A stretch of DNA of 39,040 bases, taken from the NCBI GenBank assembly GCA_946411695.1, contig CAMKEX010000009.1:1-39040 (forward strand), in the 5' to 3' direction. Position numbers and translations under genes: made by a program. The stretch's first letter is position 1, and each line of letters opens with the position of its first letter. Below are positions 1 to 6,041 of this stretch, in pieces. The notes below the pieces were generated by a model. It worked only from the letters and a program-made list of their open reading frames with translations, did no database searches and had not been told where the DNA came from. Source of the DNA: an uncultured Lachnospiraceae bacterium. GTDB taxonomy: Bacteria; Bacillota; Clostridia; Lachnospirales; Lachnospiraceae.

Positions 1-923
1 TCGTAGCGGATCCTTTCATGAATGAGAAGATGGAAGAGTGGGCAAAGAGCATCGGCATTGCCAGATGCACAAAGGACCCTGAAGATGTTTTCAAAGCTGA
101 CGATGTAGATGCAGTTTTCATCTGCTCCTCCACAAACACACATGCTGATTTCATGATCCGTGCAGCACAGGCCGGCAAGCATATCTTCTGCGAGAAGCCC
201 ATCGATCTGTCTGTTGCAAAGATCAACGAGGCTCTGGCAGAGGTCGCCAAGGCCGGTGTCAAGCTGCAGGTCGGTTTCGTCCGCCGTTTCGACAGAAGCC
301 ACAAGGCAGTCCGTGATGTAGTCGCTTCCGGCAAGCTGGGCAAGCCCTATGTCGTCAAGGTCTGCTCCCGCGATCCCGCTGGCCCGCCCATGTCTTATGT
401 AGCAGTCTCCGGCGGCATCTTCACCGACATGATGATCCATGACTTCGACATGGTCCGTTATCTGTCCGGCAGCGATGTTGTGGAAGTTTCCGCAACAGGC
501 GCAGTCCTGACCGATCCCGGCTATGCAGAGTATGATGATGTCGACACAGCGATCGTTACCCTGAAGTTCGAGAACGGCGCGATCGGCGTCATCGACAACT
601 GCCGCCAGGCTCCTTACGGCTATGACCAGCGCGTCGAAGTTCTCTGCGAGAAGGGTGCTGTCCAGGACAACAACCATCTTGAGAACGAAGCTTTCATCAG
701 CACTGCTGAGACAGTTGAGTCCGCTAAGCCCACATACTTCTTCCTTGAGCGCTACAATGACGCGTTCGTCGCAGAGGTGAAGGCATTCGTGGATGCAGTC
801 CTCAATGACAAGGAAGTTCCCGTAGGCGGCAAGGACGGACTTGAGCCCGTCCGTATCGCGATCGCGGCCAAGAAGTCCCTCAAGGAAGGCAGACCCGTCA
901 AGCTTTCCGAGATCGAGGCATAA
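1..923 (+). CDS. iolG: Inositol 2-dehydrogenase, copy 1 (5' truncated by window edge)
   Basis: This is the C-terminal part of a Gfo/Idh/MocA-family NAD-dependent oxidoreductase. The family enzyme oxidises myo-inositol to scyllo-inosose, the first step of inositol breakdown in the cytoplasm. The first complete codon is at position 3, and ATG 18 corresponds to residue 40 of the complete copy at 3158-4180, so about 34 residues including the Rossmann GxGxxG loop lie outside the window. The visible part contains the CEKP motif with its catalytic lysine and a D-x3-H-D segment (TDMMIHDFDM) typical of the family active site. The protein is identical to copy 2 over the shared length, and the DNA differs at only two synonymous positions (869 and 914). 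A strong terminator follows at 1008-1045, so this copy probably ends an upstream transcript. Identification is firm; exact substrate (myo- versus scyllo- or chiro-inositol) is inferred from the neighbours. Confidence 0.88.
   Translation, partial: VADPFMNEKMEEWAKSIGIARCTKDPEDVFKADDVDAVFICSSTNTHADFMIRAAQAGKHIFCEKPIDLSVAKINEALAEVAKAGVKLQVGFVRRFDRSHKAVRDVVASGKLGKPYVVKVCSRDPAGPPMSYVAVSGGIFTDMMIHDFDMVRYLSGSDVVEVSATGAVLTDPGYAEYDDVDTAIVTLKFENGAIGVIDNCRQAPYGYDQRVEVLCEKGAVQDNNHLENEAFISTAETVESAKPTYFFLERYNDAFVAEVKAFVDAVLNDKEVPVGGKDGLEPVRIAIAAKKSLKEGRPVKLSEIEA
1..923 (+). repeat. Long direct repeat, copy A (iolG)
   Basis: Bases 1-923 match 3258-4180 at a constant offset of 3257, with two differences seen (C869/T4126 and C914/T4171). 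Similarity stops immediately after the stop codon: copy A continues with GCAGGCAGATC, copy B with TGAGGCATAA. The left boundary lies outside the window. Confidence 0.95.
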
Positions 924-1007
924 GCAGGCAGATCATGCAAATGGAGGCAGTGAAAGCTGTCCTCTGATACATCATTAAGACAATACCATTAATTGTTACC
1001 CTCTTTA

Positions 1008-1045
1008 AAAAAGGCTGCACGAATCCCTGTACGTGCAGCCTTTTT
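1008..1045 (+). terminator. Intrinsic terminator after iolG copy 1
   Basis: A 14-bp perfect stem (1008-1021 pairs with 1032-1045, core GGCTGCACG/CGTGCAGCC) encloses a 10-nt loop and runs into five Ts. It lies 85 nt after the iolG stop and would also separate this transcript from the regulator gene that follows. Confidence 0.9.
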
Positions 1046-1177
1046 GCAGTCCAAAAAACTGCTCATGGATGCCGTGTCGGGATCTGATCTGCGTGATTTG
1101 AACTTCCGGATGATAGTTCGCAGCATGGAAATATCAAATATTTTTCAAGGATACCGGTACCGCTGATTTTCCGGTTC

Positions 1178-1206
1178 TTGTGCAATGCGTGCCAATCGTG
1201 TATAAT
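1178..1206 (+). promoter_or_regulatory. Promoter of the LacI-family regulator with operator-like half-sites
   Basis: A -35 TTGTGC (1178-1183), a 17-nt spacer and a perfect -10 TATAAT (1201-1206) give a start near 1213. The spacer contains TGCGTGC (1186-1192), and GCACGCA lies just downstream at 1226-1232. The same heptamer occurs at the other iol promoters, so autoregulation by the encoded repressor is inferred. Confidence 0.65.
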
Positions 1207-1322
1207 GAGCAAAAATAAGCAAAAAGCACGCAAAAATGTGTGCATGTACGGCGTGTGATAGGAGGGCTGTGCATGGACGCAAGACTCGCAGTTGAGCCTT
1301 GAACTTATAGGGGGGTGTAATA

Positions 1323-2345
1323 GTGGCAGTGACAGTTCAGCAGATTGCCGAGGCAACAGGCGTATCCAGGGGTACTGTGGATCGTGCTCTTAATAACAGG
1401 GGAAGAGTGGATCCGGAAGTTGCGGAGAAAATCCGCAGAACAGCTCTGGAAATGGGATATGTTAAAAAGCCGAGAAAGACAGGGAGCAGGAGAAAGACCT
1501 GCAGGATCGGTATTGTGACACAACTGGCAGGAGCATCATTCATGCTGGAAATCAACCGCGGAATCCATGAGGCTGCAGAGGAACTGCAGGACCGGGGCGT
1601 GGAAGTGATCCTGAAAGAAGGTATGGCTGTAGATGAGAAGGAACAGCTGGATGCGATCAACGATTTGATTAAAGAAGGGATTGACGGACTTGCCCTTATG
1701 CCTGTGGACTGTGAGGGGGTGCGCGAAAAAATCAACGACCTGATCGAACATGAGAATATTCCGGTGGTGACTTTCAACTCCGACATCGTAGGAACGAAGC
1801 GGAGCTGCTTTGTCGGCATGGACAATCACAAGAGCGGACGCACTGCGGCCGGACTGATGAAAATGATGACCGGCGGAAGCGGTAAAATTCTGGTGATCAC
1901 CGGGTATTTTACAAACCATGTTGCCAGTTCCCGTGTTGCCGGTTTCGTTGAAGAAATCAAAGTATCCTGTCCCGGGCTGGAAATCGTCGGCGTGCAGGGC
2001 AGCTTTGATGATGCTGCAGAGGTAGAGAAAATTGTAGTCAATGCAATGCGCACTGTTCCGGACCTGGACGGAATCCTTCTTGTCTCCGGCGGACAGGCCG
2101 GAATCCGAAAGGCGTTTGATGATCTGGGGCTCACAGACAGGCCGCATGTGGTCATATATGACCAGACACCCAAGAACGAACGGGCGCTCCGCGAAGATAC
2201 TGTGGATTTTCTCATCGACCAGCACGGATATGTCCAGGGCTACAGGCCGCCTCATATTCTTGCGGATCTTCTGCAGAAGAATCAGCAGCCGGAAGACGAA
2301 CGGATTCTGACAGATATTATTATCAAGACAAAATACAATCTTTGA
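1323..2345 (+). CDS. LacI-family transcriptional regulator, probable inositol-locus repressor
   Basis: This 340-residue protein has a typical LacI helix-turn-helix at residues 4-25 (VQQIAEATGVSRGTVDRALN) and a hinge region. From about residue 60 follows a periplasmic-binding-protein-like effector domain of the sugar-binding type, with features such as IYDQ and QHGYVQGY near the C-terminus. The GTG start at 1323 is chosen because a strong AGGGGGG ribosome site ends about 6 nt upstream. Family members bind a sugar or polyol and release a palindromic operator. Its place between two iolG copies and upstream of the iol operon argues for control by inositol or an early intermediate; this is inference. 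It has its own promoter (1178-1206). It is not the DeoR-type IolR of Bacillus. Confidence 0.88.
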   Translation: MAVTVQQIAEATGVSRGTVDRALNNRGRVDPEVAEKIRRTALEMGYVKKPRKTGSRRKTCRIGIVTQLAGASFMLEINRGIHEAAEELQDRGVEVILKEGMAVDEKEQLDAINDLIKEGIDGLALMPVDCEGVREKINDLIEHENIPVVTFNSDIVGTKRSCFVGMDNHKSGRTAAGLMKMMTGGSGKILVITGYFTNHVASSRVAGFVEEIKVSCPGLEIVGVQGSFDDAAEVEKIVVNAMRTVPDLDGILLVSGGQAGIRKAFDDLGLTDRPHVVIYDQTPKNERALREDTVDFLIDQHGYVQGYRPPHILADLLQKNQQPEDERILTDIIIKTKYNL

Positions 2346-2377
2346 TTGCCCGGTAAATATACAATTCGCGTGCAGGT

Positions 2378-2421
2378 GCACGCAAATATCGTTGCGTGCA
2401 AAGCGTGACTCGCTGTATAAT
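2378..2421 (+). promoter_or_regulatory. Promoter overlapped by a perfect inverted-repeat operator
   Basis: GCACGCA (2378-2384) and TGCGTGC (2393-2399) form a perfect inverted repeat with an 8-nt centre. It overlaps a -35 TTGCGT (2392-2397), followed by an 18-nt spacer and -10 TATAAT (2416-2421). Binding there would block RNA polymerase. The predicted transcript would start near 2428 and enter the gene-free stretch that ends at the terminator 2724-2781. Confidence 0.6.
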
Positions 2422-2527
2422 GATAAATGTCCGGGATGACAGATTGTGTGCCAATTGAAAATTGTGCAATTTGTATAAATGGGCACGCGGTTTAAAGAGA
2501 TTTTTCCGTGAAGTTGCACAGTTATCC

Positions 2528-2556
2528 TTGACACCCCGGCATTATTCCAGTAATAT
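2528..2556 (+). promoter_or_regulatory. Consensus promoter inside the regulator-iolG gap
   Basis: A perfect -35 TTGACA (2528-2533), 17-nt spacer and -10 TAATAT (2551-2556) predict a start near 2563. No plausible coding sequence follows before the intrinsic terminator at 2724-2781, so a short RNA of about 220 nt is expected. Confidence 0.65.
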
Positions 2557-2562
2557 GATAAG

Positions 2563-2781
2563 TGGCTTTATCCTCTGTTGTAATCATTGTCTGCAATATA
2601 TTTAATGTGCAGTGGATTGAGCCGGTCGAAAGGCGGAGTATTGATGATAACCACCTGATCCAGACGGACAGATATGAATATTAAGGGATGAGACAGCGGA
2701 TGACCGGATTATTCTAGTGAATCAACAGCTGCAATTACAGATCGACTTTGATGATGCGATTTGAATTGCAGCTGTTTTTTT
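2563..2781 (+). ncRNA. Candidate small RNA or attenuated leader upstream of iolG copy 2
   Basis: About 219 nt lie between a near-consensus promoter and a strong intrinsic terminator. An internal hairpin can form from CAGTGG near 2611 pairing with CCACCTG near 2653, enclosing a GCC/GGC helix with a GAAA-containing loop. I do not recognise a known RNA family: no tmRNA, SRP, RNase P or T-box signature was visible, and no strong 5'-3' end pairing of the 6S type. It could be a free small RNA, or a leader whose read-through adds to expression of iolG copy 2. Confidence 0.35.
2724..2781 (+). terminator. Intrinsic terminator of the gene-free transcript
   Basis: ACAGCTGCAATT (2725-2736) pairs perfectly with AATTGCAGCTGT (2764-2775), with an inner ATCG/CGAT extension, followed by seven Ts. 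It lies 376 nt upstream of iolG copy 2 and not after any gene on this strand within 380 nt. Confidence 0.88.
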
Positions 2782-2896
2782 GCCGGTACGCAGAAGAGGC
2801 AGAGAGCTTATTGTATACACCTTTGACATAGTGTGCGAAGTAATGGAAAAGCGGAAACGATTTATGGTTATCAATAATGTTTGTGCAAGACTATAG

Positions 2897-2938
2897 TTGA
2901 CGCGAAATACAAAAAAAGCCTATAATATATACTATAAT
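2897..2938 (+). promoter_or_regulatory. Promoter of iolG copy 2
   Basis: TTGACG (2897-2902), an 18-nt spacer and TATAAT (2921-2926), with a second TATAAT at 2933-2938. The predicted leader is about 220 nt and holds a 12-bp palindrome, GTTACCGGTAAC, near 2961-2972 followed by a short T-run, plus an A/T-rich block just before the gene. No GCACGCA heptamer is present here, unlike the other iol promoters. Confidence 0.6.
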
Positions 2939-3157
2939 ATAAGGAAGATGGGACAAAAGCGTTACCGGTAACTTTTTGATGGCCGGTCATTCTCAATTTT
3001 CCTTCCGGAGAAGAAGCATGCAGTCTGCAGATTCCGGTAGACGATATGGCTGCGGGGATGTAAAACAGGACAGAACGTAGTGTCGGACGAATGTCAGCAT
3101 TACGTATATAATATATATATAACTGTCATACACAATGTGTTTTAGAAGGAGGATAAT

Positions 3158-4180
3158 ATGGGTAAAAAATTAAGAATCGGTCTTCTTGGCGGCGGACGTA
3201 TCGGCAATCTGCACGGCACGAATATCCAGAACTTTATTCCGGATGCTGAGGTCGTGGTCGTAGCGGATCCTTTCATGAATGAGAAGATGGAAGAGTGGGC
3301 AAAGAGCATCGGCATTGCCAGATGCACAAAGGACCCTGAAGATGTTTTCAAAGCTGACGATGTAGATGCAGTTTTCATCTGCTCCTCCACAAACACACAT
3401 GCTGATTTCATGATCCGTGCAGCACAGGCCGGCAAGCATATCTTCTGCGAGAAGCCCATCGATCTGTCTGTTGCAAAGATCAACGAGGCTCTGGCAGAGG
3501 TCGCCAAGGCCGGTGTCAAGCTGCAGGTCGGTTTCGTCCGCCGTTTCGACAGAAGCCACAAGGCAGTCCGTGATGTAGTCGCTTCCGGCAAGCTGGGCAA
3601 GCCCTATGTCGTCAAGGTCTGCTCCCGCGATCCCGCTGGCCCGCCCATGTCTTATGTAGCAGTCTCCGGCGGCATCTTCACCGACATGATGATCCATGAC
3701 TTCGACATGGTCCGTTATCTGTCCGGCAGCGATGTTGTGGAAGTTTCCGCAACAGGCGCAGTCCTGACCGATCCCGGCTATGCAGAGTATGATGATGTCG
3801 ACACAGCGATCGTTACCCTGAAGTTCGAGAACGGCGCGATCGGCGTCATCGACAACTGCCGCCAGGCTCCTTACGGCTATGACCAGCGCGTCGAAGTTCT
3901 CTGCGAGAAGGGTGCTGTCCAGGACAACAACCATCTTGAGAACGAAGCTTTCATCAGCACTGCTGAGACAGTTGAGTCCGCTAAGCCCACATACTTCTTC
4001 CTTGAGCGCTACAATGACGCGTTCGTCGCAGAGGTGAAGGCATTCGTGGATGCAGTCCTCAATGACAAGGAAGTTCCCGTAGGCGGCAAGGACGGACTTG
4101 AGCCCGTCCGTATCGCGATCGCGGCTAAGAAGTCCCTCAAGGAAGGCAGACCCGTCAAGCTTTCCGAGATTGAGGCATAA
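3158..4180 (+). CDS. iolG: Inositol 2-dehydrogenase, copy 2 (complete)
   Basis: This is a 340-residue Gfo/Idh/MocA oxidoreductase, close to the usual length. The NAD-binding loop is at residues 9-16 (LGGGRIGN), the catalytic lysine lies in CEKP near residue 99, and the active-site segment TDMMIHDFDM follows in the C-terminal alpha/beta domain. It should oxidise myo-inositol to 2-keto-myo-inositol with NAD, feeding IolE. The ATG at 3158 follows AGAAGGAGG at ideal distance. Copy 1 at the window start encodes the same protein over the shared length. The stop codon is followed by a second TGAGGCATAA, a 10-bp tandem echo of the gene end (4171-4190). A terminator at 4327-4372 makes this a separate transcription unit from the operon starting at 4880. 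Confidence 0.93.
   Translation: MGKKLRIGLLGGGRIGNLHGTNIQNFIPDAEVVVVADPFMNEKMEEWAKSIGIARCTKDPEDVFKADDVDAVFICSSTNTHADFMIRAAQAGKHIFCEKPIDLSVAKINEALAEVAKAGVKLQVGFVRRFDRSHKAVRDVVASGKLGKPYVVKVCSRDPAGPPMSYVAVSGGIFTDMMIHDFDMVRYLSGSDVVEVSATGAVLTDPGYAEYDDVDTAIVTLKFENGAIGVIDNCRQAPYGYDQRVEVLCEKGAVQDNNHLENEAFISTAETVESAKPTYFFLERYNDAFVAEVKAFVDAVLNDKEVPVGGKDGLEPVRIAIAAKKSLKEGRPVKLSEIEA
3258..4180 (+). repeat. Long direct repeat, copy B (iolG)
   Basis: This is the partner of 1-923. Copy B includes the complete gene, so recombination between the copies would remove exactly the 3257 bp carrying the LacI-family regulator, the candidate small RNA and the iolG copy 2 promoter, leaving one iolG. Confidence 0.95.
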
Positions 4181-4326
4181 TGAGGCATAATGTGCCGGCC
4201 ATTGTAATTATACGGAAACACATATAATTACAGGCTAATAATTAAATAAGACCATAATCCGGTTGGGTTCAAACATGATTATTCACAGCATTTGGATCAG
4301 GTCTGTTTAATTCTTTTACAGCAGAT

Positions 4327-4372
4327 CACCCTCTGTTGTGGATGCCCGTCATTCACGGCAGGGGGTGTTTTT
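4327..4372 (+). terminator. Terminator after iolG copy 2
   Basis: CACCCTCTG (4327-4335) pairs with CAGGGGGTG (4359-4367) with one G-T wobble, followed by five Ts. It lies about 150 nt after the iolG stop. Confidence 0.75.
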
Positions 4373-4384
4373 GTCCTTTGAAAC

Positions 4385-4401
4385 GCGTGCAATGTGCGTG
4401 C
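4385..4401 (+). promoter_or_regulatory. Operator-like half-sites in direct orientation
   Basis: GCGTGC (4385-4390) and TGCGTGC (4395-4401) sit about 330 nt upstream of the main iol operon promoter. They resemble the half-sites at 2378-2399 and 4726-4746 and could serve as an upstream auxiliary operator. The rest of 4402-4723 shows only looser variants (for example TGCACGCG near 4474) and no gene. Confidence 0.35.
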
Positions 4402-4723
4402 AAAATAAAGCTGTTTTGCGCCGGAACGCATGCAAAATGCCTGCGAAAAACAACATGATTTCGGACTGCACGCGAAGACGGAAAAACAGAGCAGAAATAA
4501 TCGTTAAATAATGCTTCCGTTACCTGAAAAAATACTTCCGTACTATTCCATGAGAGGCTTTTAAAACCTGTATCTCAGCTACTTTTGGACGGAATCAGGG
4601 GATGACTGCAGATCCAATGACGGCAGCTGCCGGTACAAAGGATTTTTCTCTTGAAAAATGCACAAACAAGCACATGCCAAATTGTGCATTTTGGAGAAAG
4701 TAAAAAGAAAAGTGAAAAAGTGC

Positions 4724-4752
4724 TTGCACGCAACCGGTGTGCGTGCTATTCT
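4724..4752 (+). promoter_or_regulatory. Main iol operon promoter with palindromic operator in the spacer
   Basis: -35 TTGCAC (4724-4729), a 17-nt spacer and -10 TATTCT (4747-4752) predict a start near 4759. GCACGCA (4726-4732) and TGCGTGC (4740-4746) form a perfect inverted repeat that fills the space between the two hexamers, so a bound repressor would exclude polymerase. The promoter drives the transaldolase-like gene and probably iolD, iolB, iolE and the Fe-ADH. Confidence 0.7.
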
Positions 4753-4776
4753 AAAAGCACAAAGAGAGATGATTAA

Positions 4777-4807
4777 GCACGCAGAACGCACGCAACAGCA
4801 AGCGTGC
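4777..4807 (+). promoter_or_regulatory. Second operator cluster just downstream of the iol promoter
   Basis: GCACGCA occurs at 4777-4783 and again at 4788-4794, and GCACGC (4788-4793) pairs with GCGTGC (4802-4807) across 8 nt. The site lies at about +20 to +50 of the predicted transcript, a common place for a second LacI-family operator. Confidence 0.5.
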
Positions 4808-4879
4808 GGGGTGTGCATAATCCACAACATAAAATGTAAACACTATAAATTTTCTTTTCAAGAAAGAGAGGGGTAAAAG

Positions 4880-5938
4880 ATGTCTAAGTTAAACGAAATG
4901 GTTGCAACCTTCCCGCAGACCGAGTTCTGGAATGACTCCTGCAGCTGCAAAGAGCTGTCCTATGCGATCGAGAACGGCGGCTCCGGTGCAACAACCAACC
5001 CTGTTATCGTTGGTAACGTTCTGAAGAAAGAGCTTCCGGATTGGGAAGACACCATCAAGCAGGTAATCGCTGACAATCCTACATGGACAGAAGACGATGT
5101 TGCATGGGATATCATCGGCAAACTCGGTACAAAGGCTTCCAAACTCCTTCTTCCTATGTTCGAAGCTTCTCATGGTCAGAAGGGCCGCATTTCCTTCCAG
5201 ACCAATGCTAAGTATTACTGCAACAAAGACCTCATGGTCGAGCAGGCCTGCAAGCTTGCAGCTCTGGTTCCCAACAGCCAGATCAAGGCTCCTACCAGCA
5301 AAGCCGGCGTCGAGGCTTTCGAAGAGCTGACCTATCGCGGAATCTCCATCAATGCTACCGTTTCCTTCACCTGCGCACAGGCAGTCGCAGTCGGTGAGGC
5401 AGTTGAGCGCGGTCTCAAGAGAAGAGAGGCTGAAGGCCTTGATACTTCCTGGATGCACCCCGTCTGCACCATCATGATCGGCCGTACCGATGACTACCTC
5501 AAGAACGTTGTCAAGGCAAGTGATATGTGCATTCCCGCTGAGGCTCTTGATCTCGCAGGCGTAGCAGTTATGAAGAACGCTTACAAGGTTTACAAAGAGA
5601 GAGGCTTCCGCACAACTCTGCTGACCGCTGCTTACAGAAACTATCATCACTATGTTGATTTCCTCGGCGGCGACATCATTTTCACCATCACCTCTGACTG
5701 GCAGAGAAAGTTCGCTAACTGCGATTGGATGAAGATCGAGAACAACATGGACAAGCCCGTTGATGAGTTCTATCTCAACTGCCTCAAGCAGATCCCTGAG
5801 TTCATCCAGGCATATGAGCCCGACGGACTTAAGCCCGAAGAGTTCCAGCACTACGGTGCATTCCTTGCAACCATGAAGCAGTTCCTGGGCGGCTATGACA
5901 GCCTTGTCCAGCTGATCCGCGGCTACATGATCGTATAA
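4880..5938 (+). CDS. Transaldolase-family protein (class I aldolase fold) of the inositol operon
   Basis: This 352-residue protein has transaldolase hallmarks: an ATTNP motif at residues 37-41, the Schiff-base lysine K136 in QIKAPTSKAG, and ISINATVSFT at 155-164, matching the IN-x-T-x-x-FS region of transaldolases. It is the first gene of the operon behind the 4724-4752 promoter, with a GAGAGGGG ribosome site. The family either transfers dihydroxyacetone units or, in fructose-6-phosphate aldolase-like members, cleaves ketoses to free dihydroxyacetone. The exact reaction is unknown. Because no iolC kinase or iolJ aldolase is visible, I infer that it may cleave 5-dehydro-2-deoxygluconate or a related intermediate. 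An ordinary pentose-phosphate role is possible but would not explain its place in this operon. Confidence 0.8.
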   Translation: MSKLNEMVATFPQTEFWNDSCSCKELSYAIENGGSGATTNPVIVGNVLKKELPDWEDTIKQVIADNPTWTEDDVAWDIIGKLGTKASKLLLPMFEASHGQKGRISFQTNAKYYCNKDLMVEQACKLAALVPNSQIKAPTSKAGVEAFEELTYRGISINATVSFTCAQAVAVGEAVERGLKRREAEGLDTSWMHPVCTIMIGRTDDYLKNVVKASDMCIPAEALDLAGVAVMKNAYKVYKERGFRTTLLTAAYRNYHHYVDFLGGDIIFTITSDWQRKFANCDWMKIENNMDKPVDEFYLNCLKQIPEFIQAYEPDGLKPEEFQHYGAFLATMKQFLGGYDSLVQLIRGYMIV

Positions 5939-5977
5939 TCTTAAAACGGTGAAAATAACTACTATATAAAATGAACC

Positions 5978-6010
5978 GCAGCCTGCCGTGCAACCGGCAC
6001 GGCAGGCTGC
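5978..6010 (+). other. Intercistronic hairpin before iolD
   Basis: A perfect 14-bp stem, GCAGCCTGCCGTGC (5978-5991) with GCACGGCAGGCTGC (5997-6010), has a 5-nt loop and only TTTG after it. The short T-run suggests a processing or stability element, or a leaky terminator reducing expression downstream. Confidence 0.75.
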
Positions 6011-6041
6011 TTTGTAAAATCCAGGTATGGTGAGGTGTTAT

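Noticed and set aside
2563-2781. 6S RNA or another housekeeping RNA
   Set aside because: The ends do not pair into the rod shape of 6S RNA, and no conserved SRP, tmRNA or RNase P signature was seen.
4658-4876. Short plus-strand frame of 72 codons ahead of the transaldolase-like gene
   Set aside because: It spans the promoter and operators of the iol operon and would start upstream of the predicted transcription start.
4880-5938. Sulfoquinovose (sulfo-TAL) pathway transaldolase
   Set aside because: The protein family would allow it, but all neighbours are inositol genes and no sulfoquinovosidase, isomerase or sulfolactaldehyde enzyme is present.
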